Below, piece by piece: positions 23,402-32,668 of a stretch of DNA of 64,000 bases. Position numbers and translations under genes: made by a program. Within the stretch, counting starts at the first letter, position 1; each line of letters starts with the position of its first letter. Below the pieces are notes generated by a model that was not told the DNA's origin, ran no database searches, and worked only from the letters and a program-made list of their open reading frames with translations. Source of the DNA: Fodinibius sp034521915 (lineage in GTDB: Bacteria > Bacteroidota > Rhodothermia > Balneolales > Balneolaceae); NCBI RefSeq assembly GCF_034521915.1, contig NZ_JAXHLU010000001.1, positions 62,001 through 126,000 on the forward strand. Reading direction: 5' to 3'.

Positions 23402-24442
23402 TTAGACATTTACCCAATTAGATTTAATATCGTGGTGATACCAGATCCAGAAAAAGAGAACGGCTAATGCCCCCGCCTGATGCACTACACCTATCAAAAG
23501 CTGAACGTGAGTAATCACCGTTAAAATACCCAGTACATACTGTGTGAGCATCATTCCCAGTAAAATCCTGGCTTTTTGCTTGAGCAGATCGTCTATACTC
23601 GAATTTTTATTCTTCCACCAAAAACCGATTGTTGCTATGCCCAGCAATGTCCCCAAAATCCGGTGTGTCCATTGTACGGTTCCCGGATGTTCCACAAAGT
23701 TTGCAAGTACAGGTTGTAGCGTCCATGTACCTTGTGGTACCCAATCACCGTTCATCGTTGGAAATGTATTATAGATATATCCGGCATCAAGTCCGGCCGT
23801 AAAAGCGCCCCAAACAACTTGAGCAATAAAGAGAATAAGCAGCCCAATAGACCACCGCCTGAGGGAAGGCAGATCGGGACTTGTCTTGGCAGATGATTCA
23901 TTTTCATAAAGATCGAGCGCATACCAGATACAAAAGCTGAATAAGAGCATGGCCAGCAACAGATGAATGGCCAATCGATAGTGGCTGACGTAAGGTACAT
24001 CCACAAGGCCGCTTTTAACCATAATCCAGCCCATTGCTCCCTGGAGTGCTCCTAATCCGAATAACACCCAAACGCGCCGCAAGGTCTTTGAATTGAAATA
24101 GCCTCGAATCCAGAAAAACGCAAACGGAATCAAAAATACGAGCCCAATAACTCGTCCCAGCAGGCGGTGAATATATTCCCAGAAAAAGATAGTTTTAAAC
24201 TCTGCCAGCGACATTCCGGCATTTAGCTGCTGGTACTGGGGAAATTCTTTATAGCGTTCAAAAGCAGCCAGCCATTCGGCTTCATTCATCGGGGGAATGG
24301 CTCCCATAATCAGGCTCCAGTCGGACATCGAAAGTCCGGAATCCGTAAGACGAGTAATGCCTCCTACAACCACCATAATAAAAATGAGGATGGCACCAGA
24401 CCAGAACCAGGTTCTTACTGCTTTTCTTTCAAATGAATTCAC
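23402..24442 (-). CDS. ctaA: Haem A synthase (COX15/CtaA family)
   Basis: Integral membrane protein of 346 residues with eight helices that converts haem O to haem A for aa3-type oxidases. Seen: GGITRLTDSGLSMSDW near residue 28, EYIHRLLGRVIGL, LVDVPYVSHYRLAIHL, a Cys-free TAGLDAGYIYNTFPTMNGDW and VQWTHRILGTLLG near residue 260, matching the two half-domains of COX15-type proteins. It shows the organism also respires with an aa3-type oxidase. It is followed on the same strand by ric, which has its own box. Confidence 0.94.
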   Translation of the reverse strand: MNSFERKAVRTWFWSGAILIFIMVVVGGITRLTDSGLSMSDWSLIMGAIPPMNEAEWLAAFERYKEFPQYQQLNAGMSLAEFKTIFFWEYIHRLLGRVIGLVFLIPFAFFWIRGYFNSKTLRRVWVLFGLGALQGAMGWIMVKSGLVDVPYVSHYRLAIHLLLAMLLFSFCIWYALDLYENESSAKTSPDLPSLRRWSIGLLILFIAQVVWGAFTAGLDAGYIYNTFPTMNGDWVPQGTWTLQPVLANFVEHPGTVQWTHRILGTLLGIATIGFWWKNKNSSIDDLLKQKARILLGMMLTQYVLGILTVITHVQLLIGVVHQAGALAVLFFWIWYHHDIKSNWVNV

Positions 24443-24535
24443 AAAAAATGTATCGCTCGTCTGTTATTTATGATTGATTGTGTCCGAATTTATCTAAAGG
24501 GTCAAAGTCCCTCGAATAATAATTTTTTGTCTAAC

Positions 24536-24567
24536 AAAAAAACTGCCCCCTCTTAATGAGAGGGCAG
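24536..24567 (-). terminator. Terminator after ppdK
   Basis: On the minus strand CTGCCCTCT/AGGGGGCAG with a CATTAAG loop (one mismatch) and a run of seven T, directly after the ppdK stop. Confidence 0.9.
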
Positions 24568-24595
24568 AAGAAGATATCATCTAATCATGAAGTAA

Positions 24596-27259
24596 TTATG
24601 AAACGACCTTTTTTCCGGATCGCAGAAAAGCCTGTGCAGAGGCAAGTCGTGCAATGGGCACGCGATACGGCGAACATGATACATAATTCAATCCAAGGTT
24701 ATAGCAAAAAGCCACACTACTGGGATCACCACCGTGCTCACCGCAAATTCCAACCTTAAGATCAGACTTTGCATCGCGACCTTTCTCTACTCCCATTTGT
24801 ACCAGTTGCCCCACGCCTTCTTCGTCCAACACTTGGAAAGGATCATTTTTAAGGATTCCCTCATTCAGATAATGCTCCAGGAACTTACCGGCATCATCAC
24901 GACTGTAGCCAAAAGTCATCTGGGTCAAGTCGTTTGTACCGAAAGAGAAAAAGTCTGCTTCATCGGCAATTTTATCGGCAATAAGTGCCGCCCGTGGAAT
25001 TTCGATCATTGTACCTACTTTATAATCGACCTCACTGCCCTTTTCAGCAAAAACTTTTTCGGCAATTTCATCCACAACATGCCGCTCATGGATGAACTCC
25101 TCAGCTGTGCCCACCAGCGGAATCATGATTTCCGGATACACCTTTTTACCCTTACTCTTAACTTCAACAGCCGCTTCTAAAATAGCACGCGACTGCATTT
25201 CAGTAATTTCGGGATAGGTGATTCCGAGTCGACATCCTCGGTGTCCCAGCATGGGGTTAAATTCGCTCAACAACCGGATTTTACGCTTTAATTCGGCCGT
25301 GCTAATTCCCAGCTCCTTCGCAAGTGCTTTAACTTCTTTTTCCTCCTCGGGCAGAAATTCATGCAGCGGTGGATCCAGCAACCGTACCGTCACAGGCAAA
25401 CCTTCCATTGCCTCAAAAATTTCAATAAAATCCTGACGTTGGTACGGAAGCAGATTTTCCAGTGCACTTCGACGCTCCTCCTCGCTCTCGGAGATAATCA
25501 TGCGACGCATTTCGCGAATCCGCTCATCCCCGAAAAACATATGCTCGGTACGAGCCAGTCCAATTCCCTGTGCACCGTATTCTCGGGCGCGTAAGGCATC
25601 TTCGGGCGTATCGGCATTCGTGCGTACCTTCATATCACGGAACTCATCCACCCAGTTCATAAAGGTTCGGAAATTCTCACCAAATTGGGGAGCCTCCACT
25701 TCTTTTTTCCCCTTGATTACTGTTCCGCGTGCGCCGTCGATCGAAATCCAGTCGCCCGCCTTTACGGTAACATCACCGGCCGTAAATAGCTGCTTGTCGT
25801 AATTAATATTGATATCATCACAGCCAGCCACACAGGGTTTACCCCATCCGCGGGCGACCACTGCAGCGTGACTGGTCATTCCACCGCGTGATGTGAGAAT
25901 TCCTTCGGCAGCCGACATTCCGCCCACATCTTCGGGACTTGTTTCAATACGAACCAAAATCACCGGATTTCCTTTACTATGCTCTTCTTCGGCGGTATCA
26001 GAATCAAACACCACTTTACCCACCGCAGCACCGGGGGATGCCGGCAACCCTTCTCCAAGAATATCGTTTTTATCAATTTCATCCTCCTTAAGCTGGGGAT
26101 GTAATAGTTGATCCAGATGACCGGGCTCTACCAAATTTTCTACGGCTTTATCTTTTTCCAGAATACCCTCATTCACCATATCTATGGCAATTTTGACCGC
26201 TGCCGCACCCGTTCGTTTACCATTACGGGTTTGCAGAATAAACAGTTCGCCCTGTTGCACAGTAAACTCAATATCCTGCATATCCTGGTAATGCTCTTCC
26301 AGCTGATTGGTCAGCTCAAGCAACTCATCATAAGAATCAGGCATCACCTCTTTAAGCTCATTGATATCGCGTGGCGTACGAATACCCGCTACCACATCTT
26401 CGCCCTGTGCATTAATCAAAAATTCACCGTAAAGTTCACTTTCACCATCAGATGGATTACGCGTAAAGCAGACGCCCGTGGCACTATCGTCGCCCATATT
26501 TCCAAATACCATCGCCTGCACATTTACTGCAGTGCCCAGCAACCCGGTGATCTTATTGATCTTACGATACTTGATAGCTCTTGGAATATTCCAGGACCCA
26601 AAAACACCGTTTATCGATTTGTGTAACTGTTCATCAGGATCTTGCGGAAAATCCTCTTCCGTATTTTCCCGGTACACTTTTTTATAACGATCAACCAGCT
26701 CTTTGAGATCATCAACATCCAGCTGGGTATCCAGCTCAACACCTCTCTCATCCTTCAACTCCTGCAGAGCTTCCTCAAACTTTTCATGTGCTACGCCCAT
26801 TACTACATCACCAAACATATCAATAAAACGGCGATAGCAATCGTAAGCGAATCGTTCGTTCCCCATTTTTTGGGCCAATCCCTGTACCGACTGATCGGTG
26901 AGACCCAGATTGAGTACCGTATCCATCATGCCCGGCATCGAAACAGCGGCCCCCGAACGCACTGATACCAAAAGTGGATCTTGAGGATCGCCAAATGTTT
27001 GCCCCATTAACTCTTCGAGATGGGCAATACTATTCTGTATTTCGGCTTCAAGTCCTTCAGGCCATTCTCCATCATGCTCATTATAGTATTGGCAAACTTT
27101 GGCAGATATCGTGAATCCCGGCGGTATGGGCATGCCGATGCTGCTCATCTCGGCCAGGTTCGCACCCTTTCCACCCAGTAATTTTTTCATTGATTTATCT
27201 CCTTCTGCCGTGCCGCCGCCAAACGTAAAAACTTGTTTCTGAGCATCCATAATAGCCAC
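24596..27259 (-). CDS. ppdK: Pyruvate, phosphate dikinase
   Basis: Cytoplasmic enzyme of 887 residues that interconverts pyruvate, ATP and phosphate with PEP, AMP and diphosphate. Domains in order: ATP-binding (LGGKGANLAEMSSIGMPIPP near residue 28), swivelling phosphohistidine domain (GGMTSHAAVVARGWGKPCVAG near residue 455) and C-terminal PEP-binding barrel (GHRGCRLGI, SFGTNDLTQ, GICGEHGGDPSSV). Length is full. It starts three bases after the hemN stop, an unusually tight junction. With tryptophanase, tyrosine phenol-lyase and pyruvate dehydrogenase in the window it may handle the pyruvate they release (inference). Confidence 0.97.
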   Translation of the reverse strand: MAIMDAQKQVFTFGGGTAEGDKSMKKLLGGKGANLAEMSSIGMPIPPGFTISAKVCQYYNEHDGEWPEGLEAEIQNSIAHLEELMGQTFGDPQDPLLVSVRSGAAVSMPGMMDTVLNLGLTDQSVQGLAQKMGNERFAYDCYRRFIDMFGDVVMGVAHEKFEEALQELKDERGVELDTQLDVDDLKELVDRYKKVYRENTEEDFPQDPDEQLHKSINGVFGSWNIPRAIKYRKINKITGLLGTAVNVQAMVFGNMGDDSATGVCFTRNPSDGESELYGEFLINAQGEDVVAGIRTPRDINELKEVMPDSYDELLELTNQLEEHYQDMQDIEFTVQQGELFILQTRNGKRTGAAAVKIAIDMVNEGILEKDKAVENLVEPGHLDQLLHPQLKEDEIDKNDILGEGLPASPGAAVGKVVFDSDTAEEEHSKGNPVILVRIETSPEDVGGMSAAEGILTSRGGMTSHAAVVARGWGKPCVAGCDDININYDKQLFTAGDVTVKAGDWISIDGARGTVIKGKKEVEAPQFGENFRTFMNWVDEFRDMKVRTNADTPEDALRAREYGAQGIGLARTEHMFFGDERIREMRRMIISESEEERRSALENLLPYQRQDFIEIFEAMEGLPVTVRLLDPPLHEFLPEEEKEVKALAKELGISTAELKRKIRLLSEFNPMLGHRGCRLGITYPEITEMQSRAILEAAVEVKSKGKKVYPEIMIPLVGTAEEFIHERHVVDEIAEKVFAEKGSEVDYKVGTMIEIPRAALIADKIADEADFFSFGTNDLTQMTFGYSRDDAGKFLEHYLNEGILKNDPFQVLDEEGVGQLVQMGVEKGRDAKSDLKVGICGEHGGDPSSVAFCYNLGLNYVSCSPYRVPIARLASAQAFLRSGKKVVS

Positions 27260-27262
27260 CTT

Positions 27263-28640
27263 TTATACCGTTTTTGAAAACGAACGCGAAGACTTTTTTC
27301 GATTTAGATATTTATCAAAACACATCGCAATATTTCGCAGAAATAATCGTCCACGTTCTGTTATTATAATTTTATCGGATTTAATAGTAACGAATCCATC
27401 AGCCTCCAACTTCGAAAGACGTTGTAGGCTGTCACTAAAATAATCCTCAAAAACTATGCCCCATTTATCCTCGATTTCAGCAAATGAGAGCATCCTTTTA
27501 CACATTATTTGCATTATTACACGATTACGCAATTTATCATCATTGCAAAGATGCAATATCTTCGCCAAAGGCCTCTCATTTGCATCCAACATCTTGTAAT
27601 AGTCACCAAGTTCCTTGGTATTTTGCCAGTAATAATCTCCCACATTCGAAATACCAGACATCCCAAAAGCGTAAAGATCGGCGCCGGCTAATGTACTGTA
27701 TCCCTGGAAATTACGTTGCAAACTTCCATTTTCCATCGCCTTAGTCAGCTCTTCATCTTCTCGTGAAAAGTGATCCATGCCAATAAACCGGTATTGGTTA
27801 TCGGTAAGATAGGAAATACTTAATTGCAGCATCGCCAGCTTTTCATCAGTAGTAGGCATATCTTCCTCATTAAGCAACTTTTGGGCGGGCATCATGCTCG
27901 GAATATGCGCGTAGCTGTACACTGCGAGACGATCGGGTTGCAGAGTGAGAATATCGTCCATTGTCTTTCTAAAAGTGTTGACGGTCTGCAGCGGCAACCC
28001 GTAAATCAAGTCAAAGTTTATGGAGTCAATTCCAGACTCCCGAAGCCATTTGGTTACTTGTTTTGTTTGCTCGAAGCGGCTGAATGCGGTGGATGGCTTG
28101 CTGCACTTCTTCGTTAGTATCCTGAACGCCCAGTGATGCTCGGTTACATCCAATATTCGCCAATGTTTGAATGTGCTCTTTCGTGCATTTCCGCGGATCA
28201 ATTTCTACGCCGAATTCTGTCTCACTATTTGTGTTAAATCGACTATGAATAGCTTTACCGAGTCGCTGCAGCTGATCAGGCTTCAGAAAAGTGGGCGTAC
28301 CTCCGCCAAAGTGAATCTGTACGACTTCCGAATCAGGATGCAATATTTTGGCTACCTGATCCATCTCTTTTTCCAGGTAATCGAGATAGAGATCGCCGCG
28401 ATCCTGATCTTTGGTAATTACTTTCGTACATCCACAGTACCAGCAAAGCGAGAAACAAAATGGGATATGAAAATACAGTGAGATGGGATGCGGCTCCTCG
28501 TTACGATCTATCAAATAATTATGCAGCACTTTCACATCTTGGTCATCGGCTTCCTGAAACTGCACGGCCGTGGGATATGAGGTGTAGCGCGGTCCCTGCA
28601 CGTTGTACTTTTTGATGAGATCGAGACTAACGTTTTTCAT
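27263..28640 (-). pseudogene. hemN: Oxygen-independent coproporphyrinogen III oxidase, frameshifted
   Basis: Radical-SAM enzyme that makes protoporphyrinogen IX without oxygen, needed for haem in denitrifying growth. The N-terminal piece (28640 to about 28076) has the cluster motif C62-x3-C66-x2-C69, GGGTPTFL and ASLGVQDTN...IHRIQP. The C-terminal piece resumes in another frame at about 28075 with FEQTKQVTKWLRESGIDSIN, IYGLPLQT and LAVYSYAHIP. The whole span is 1378 bases, one more than a multiple of three; removing one base near 28076 gives a normal 458-residue HemN. It could be a sequence error or a true mutation. Ends three bases before ppdK. Confidence 0.85.
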
Positions 28641-28654
28641 AGCTATCTGCTTTA

Positions 28655-28748
28655 ATAGAACACGGATTTTACAGATGCTACAGATGACCGCGGGTAATAA
28701 ATTATTTATCTGCGGTCATTAGCTTAACCTGTGTCATCAGCGTTCTAT
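28655..28748. repeat. Dispersed inverted repeat between nosY and hemN
   Basis: Imperfect palindrome: outer arms gaacacgg...gtgtcatcagcgttc and a clear inner hairpin acagatgaccgcgg / ctgcggtca around an AT-rich loop. It occupies nearly the whole nosY-hemN gap. Confidence 0.65.
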
Positions 28749-28754
28749 TGATCA

Positions 28755-29546
28755 TTAAAAATCTTTTTTCTCGAATTGACGCTGGCTTCTCCACAATGGA
28801 ATGCCGAGCCACAGCATCAGGCAACTTAAAGCAACACTAATGCCCAACATACTCCCAAAGAAACGATTGAATACAGCCCCTGTGTATCCCATGAGGGCCG
28901 AAATATCAAATTCAAGTAACACCGTAATGCGAGCTAAATCAATGGGATTTGCCAGTGCTAAGGCCAGCATTGGTTTCTCAATGGGGTAATCTCCAAAAGC
29001 AAAAACTGCCAGTAATATGAGCCCATCGTAGAGCACTGCTAAAAAGAGCCAGCTTACCAAGGCAAAACCAAGTCCCTTTACGCGATCCTCAAAAAACTTG
29101 AGTCCAAACCAGAAACCAAGTCCCGTAAACAGCAGACTTAATACAATACCCAGACCTAATATCAGCAAAATAGATTGCAGATTGGCTGTAACAATCATGC
29201 CAGTGTAAATCATTGGGATAACTGTACCTAATGCATAAGCAACCGCTAGCGGCACTGCCAACCCACCGAATAATCCCCAAAATAGTGAGGGCCGGTCAAT
29301 GGGTTGGGCAAGGAGCAGTTCGGTAAATTCACGGGACTGATACAGATACAGCGCGCCGTAAATCATCCCTACAAGAGGAATCAGCAAGAGCATGATGTTT
29401 GAAATACTAAGCATGGCTTTGGGGCCTGCATTACCGAAGCGAATCATTGCATCGGCAATTAGCAGGTAAATAAGTCCGTAACCAACAATCCACTTGCCGC
29501 GAAGCAGATCTTTCCATTGATATTTTAAAATTGTAAGTGCTTTCAT
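28755..29546 (-). CDS. nosY: ABC transporter permease NosY
   Basis: Membrane permease of 263 residues with about six helices, the partner of NosF in the system that matures or supplies the copper-sulfide centre of nitrous oxide reductase. Motifs: LLRGKWIVGYGLIYLLIADAM and the loop SREFTELLLAQPIDRPSLFWG, typical of ABC-2 type permeases of the nos cluster. Its start overlaps the nosF stop by four bases (ATGA arrangement), so the two proteins are coupled. It is the last gene of the nos operon. Confidence 0.9.
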   Translation of the reverse strand: MKALTILKYQWKDLLRGKWIVGYGLIYLLIADAMIRFGNAGPKAMLSISNIMLLLIPLVGMIYGALYLYQSREFTELLLAQPIDRPSLFWGLFGGLAVPLAVAYALGTVIPMIYTGMIVTANLQSILLILGLGIVLSLLFTGLGFWFGLKFFEDRVKGLGFALVSWLFLAVLYDGLILLAVFAFGDYPIEKPMLALALANPIDLARITVLLEFDISALMGYTGAVFNRFFGSMLGISVALSCLMLWLGIPLWRSQRQFEKKDF

Positions 29547-30253
29547 GCTGCTGTTTCCTCCATCATTTTTGCCACGGCGCCTTCAAGCCGCTGTTCTTGT
29601 TGCCGTTCTATAAGCTCTCGCATTGGGCCATCATATCGAATATTGCCTTCCACCATAAAGATCAGATGATCGGTCAACTCTTCAATCTCACTCATAATAT
29701 GCGATGTTAACAATACCGTTTTGCCCTTCCCTTTTTCTTCCTGCACCAGCCTCTTAAACTGTACGCTCGACTTGGGATCAAGCCCCGCCGTGGGTTCATC
29801 AAAAATCAATATCTCCGGGTCGAACATCATCGCCAGAATAGCGCCCACTTTTTGACGCATTCCGCCGGAAAGTGCTCGCATTCGCTTGTCAATTTCATTA
29901 TCCAGATCAAAATATTCGAGCAATTCCCTATCACGATTGGTATCACTGCCCCTCATATTTTTAATAAACTGAAAGAGTTCTCCAATCGTCATATTTTCGG
30001 GATAGCGAGCAATTTGAGGCATATAACCAATCTTGTTTCGGTATAGCCACTCCCCCTCTATTGATTTTCCATCAACCTGGATGTCGCCTGACGTAGGTTT
30101 TACCAGCCCCAATAGTGCCTTTATCGTAGTCGTTTTTCCCGATCCGTTGGGACCAACAATACCCGTAGCCTGTCCGGCCGGAATCTCTAAATCCAGCTCG
30201 TTAAGGACCGTACGAGTACCAAAATCTTTGCGTAATTTTTTTATTGAAATCAT
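29543..30253 (-). CDS. nosF: ABC transporter ATPase NosF
   Basis: ATPase of 236 residues with Walker A GPNGSGKT (34-41), signature ALSGGMRQKVG, Walker B ILIFDEPTAGLDP and an H-loop in LLTSHIMSE. It energises the NosDFY complex for copper-site assembly of NosZ. Overlaps of four bases with both nosD upstream and nosY downstream show a translationally coupled block. Confidence 0.95.
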   Translation of the reverse strand: MISIKKLRKDFGTRTVLNELDLEIPAGQATGIVGPNGSGKTTTIKALLGLVKPTSGDIQVDGKSIEGEWLYRNKIGYMPQIARYPENMTIGELFQFIKNMRGSDTNRDRELLEYFDLDNEIDKRMRALSGGMRQKVGAILAMMFDPEILIFDEPTAGLDPKSSVQFKRLVQEEKGKGKTVLLTSHIMSEIEELTDHLIFMVEGNIRYDGPMRELIERQQEQRLEGAVAKMMEETAA

Positions 30254-31497
30254 TGTACAGGTTCCATTTGAGGTTTTGAATCAAGGAGTGTTTCCGGGGT
30301 AAGCACCGGCATAAACTTTTCGGCAGCATCCAGAAGATCAACCAGCAAGCTACGCAACAGTAACAGAGACTGCGGTTGTTTTTCTACCAATATGGAGAAT
30401 AATCGCACCGGACGATGAGGCACATCTCCCACTCCGTCACGATTTAAATCGTAGCCCTCATATTGACTCCAGTAATTCTTATCAAAATTATTGCTGTAAT
30501 TCATTCTACTATTTGTGGATACTTCAAAAGAGTTAGCCACGAAATTATTCCTGTGAAATTCGTTATCTGTTGAGTTTGCCATCAGCTGAACAGCCCAGCC
30601 GTTCTGTTTGAATTGATTGCCTTCCACGTTATTTCGACTGGAAGCTTCCATATACAATCCCACAGAGTTATTTTCAAAGGTATTTCCCTCGATTTTACTT
30701 CTGCTTATTTCCTTGGCAAGTAACCCATAAGCTGACGAGCCCCAGTTATCGGCAAAGCGATTATTGATCACATCTACGTGCTGCGAATACATCACTGCCA
30801 CACCCCCGCCATTGTTCCGAAACGTATTTTCTTCATAGCGACAGTTATCAGAATACATAAAGTGAATACCATAACGAATATTATTTTCGCTCATATTGCC
30901 CCTGATATAAGCACCTTCCACAAATTCAAAATAGAGTCCATCGCGATGCCCTGCTACATAATTGTCGATAATCCGAGCATCTTTTGTGTACCAGAGGTGA
31001 ATAGCATTACCGGATTTAGTTTCGCGCGTACCCGATGCGGTAATATGATTATTTTTAATAACAGAATTGGAAGTTTTTGACAGGTAGATTCCAAAAAAAT
31101 TATCAGTCAATGTTGCATTTTCAATCAATGTGCTATCAGTTTCCTCAACAAGTATACCAGCATAATCTTCCATAAAGCTAGTGCTAGCGTGCCTTACCTC
31201 TACATTTTTAAGAGTCACATCATCAGCCGTAATAACAATTACAAAGCCCTTGTATTCTCCATCTATAACTACTCCATTTTCGCCCAGAATGGTTAGTGGT
31301 TTATTTACCCTGATATCATATTCGCTATATGTTCCTTTCTTAATTTTAAGCGTATCGCCTGGTTCGGCCCGGTCAATGCCCTGCTGTACAGAAGTGATAT
31401 CACCGTCTTTGGATACGGTGATCTGCGTAGCATAACTCAACGGAGCCATGAGCAACAGACCTACGAAAATTGCTATTATTTTTGATATTATATTCAT
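30250..31497 (-). CDS. nosD: Nitrous oxide reductase maturation protein NosD
   Basis: Periplasmic protein of 415 residues with an N-terminal signal peptide (ending SYA-T near residue 23) and a right-handed parallel beta-helix. It shows PGDTLKIKKGTYSEYDIRVN, then repeated ENN/IRGNMSENN-type rungs, and the GIHFMYSDNCRYEENTF segment typical of NosD. It delivers sulfur or copper components to NosZ together with NosF and NosY. A C-terminal acidic-to-proline region ends in EPVQ. Confidence 0.95.
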   Translation of the reverse strand: MNIISKIIAIFVGLLLMAPLSYATQITVSKDGDITSVQQGIDRAEPGDTLKIKKGTYSEYDIRVNKPLTILGENGVVIDGEYKGFVIVITADDVTLKNVEVRHASTSFMEDYAGILVEETDSTLIENATLTDNFFGIYLSKTSNSVIKNNHITASGTRETKSGNAIHLWYTKDARIIDNYVAGHRDGLYFEFVEGAYIRGNMSENNIRYGIHFMYSDNCRYEENTFRNNGGGVAVMYSQHVDVINNRFADNWGSSAYGLLAKEISRSKIEGNTFENNSVGLYMEASSRNNVEGNQFKQNGWAVQLMANSTDNEFHRNNFVANSFEVSTNSRMNYSNNFDKNYWSQYEGYDLNRDGVGDVPHRPVRLFSILVEKQPQSLLLLRSLLVDLLDAAEKFMPVLTPETLLDSKPQMEPVQ

Positions 31498-31544
31498 TGC
31501 CTCAATCCTTTTTTGAGCAAATTAAATTGTACGGTACTACTTGT

Positions 31545-31994
31545 TTACATTTCGACTTGGGATACCTTGGCCCAATCCAATAATTTTCCCGGCCGTTCAG
31601 CTATGTGCTTCTTTGCTTCTTCTTGGGAGGGAAAAGCAAGCAGTGATTCGCCCATGGGACTATTCACTACTTCACTTTTCACAAACTGGGCCTCCCTGGC
31701 ATTTAACCAATTACCGGGCTCATCATAGTTACTCACATAAAGCTTTGCTCCATCCAGCTCATCTTCATTCATGCGATGATAAACGGCCATGCATTCAATA
31801 GCATCAAACTTTAGCGCCTTACCCTTATCTGTTACAATTTGGGAAGCAAACTGCTTGTCCGTAATCATCATTTTACAATGCGCGCATTCGTCACTGCCAT
31901 AGTGAACTTCTGCAGGTTCCTGACTACAAGCCGTTACCAGCAACAACAATCCTATAGCAGCAAAAACTTTTATAATATTAGATAAATACATCAT
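31545..31994 (-). CDS. nosL: Copper chaperone lipoprotein NosL
   Basis: Outer or inner membrane lipoprotein of 149 residues. The lipobox LLVTAC puts the lipidated cysteine at C23. The copper site is C37-A-H-C40-K-M42-M43, then FASQIVTDKGKALKFD and the conserved AIECM and YVSNYD segments. NosL binds Cu(I) and delivers it to NosZ. Encoded between a small membrane protein and nosD, in the same orientation. Confidence 0.95.
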   Translation of the reverse strand: MMYLSNIIKVFAAIGLLLLVTACSQEPAEVHYGSDECAHCKMMITDKQFASQIVTDKGKALKFDAIECMAVYHRMNEDELDGAKLYVSNYDEPGNWLNAREAQFVKSEVVNSPMGESLLAFPSQEEAKKHIAERPGKLLDWAKVSQVEM

Positions 31995-32011
31995 TGTTTA
32001 CCTCCTTTTAA

Positions 32012-32581
32012 TCAATCCTTTTTGCTTCTCCACCATACTGTACCTGCAATACTCATTGATAGCAGTGAAATATAAAACCCAATATGCGGCAGTGAAGTAG
32101 CATTAATATTTAACAACTGTTTACTACCTATCAAGGGCGGTTGGTAGGTCATTCCGGGGACTTTAATGGGGGCATCGGGATTTAGATTGTGCCCGTAATC
32201 GTAACCCCAGAGATAAAAATCTACCAAACCGGCAATAGCAAACAACACAAACAATCCAAGCCAGAACAATATCCACTTAGGTTTTCCTATTCCCGCAATT
32301 ACTAATCCACTGAGAATAAGGAACCCAAAAATATACGGCATGACCTTAAGCTCGGGTATAGAATCGGGATTAATTTCCTTCATCCCGATATAGTGATTCA
32401 ATCCGTTAATATTTTGCAAATCGTTTTCATTCTTGCCCTCAATATTGTCAATAGAAATATTCATTCCAATACCTTCGGGGTACTGCGGAGCTTCCATACT
32501 AATACTCCAAATGGGCGTAAAATAAACGCCGATCAACATGAGTGCCGCTACTGCCATTAAAATCCGATTTCGAGTATCCAT
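32012..32581 (-). CDS. Nos-cluster membrane protein of unknown function
   Basis: Membrane protein of 189 residues with about four helices (near 8-25, 83-97, 103-123, 166-184) and a periplasmic segment rich in P and acidic residues after the first helix. The motif YLWGYDYGHNLNPDAPIKVP near residue 130 carries a histidine and is conserved in appearance with other nos clusters, but I cannot name the family. It stands between nosZ and nosL, where clade II clusters often encode a small membrane protein. A helper or electron-transfer function for NosZ is likely but not shown. Confidence 0.7.
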   Translation of the reverse strand: MDTRNRILMAVAALMLIGVYFTPIWSISMEAPQYPEGIGMNISIDNIEGKNENDLQNINGLNHYIGMKEINPDSIPELKVMPYIFGFLILSGLVIAGIGKPKWILFWLGLFVLFAIAGLVDFYLWGYDYGHNLNPDAPIKVPGMTYQPPLIGSKQLLNINATSLPHIGFYISLLSMSIAGTVWWRSKKD

Positions 32582-32668
32582 AATATTAATCCTTACTTAA
32601 TGTAATACGATTATTTTAAATAAGAGGAAGGGAGGCTTCACCCTCCCACCCTCAAGGATTGAGGTCAC

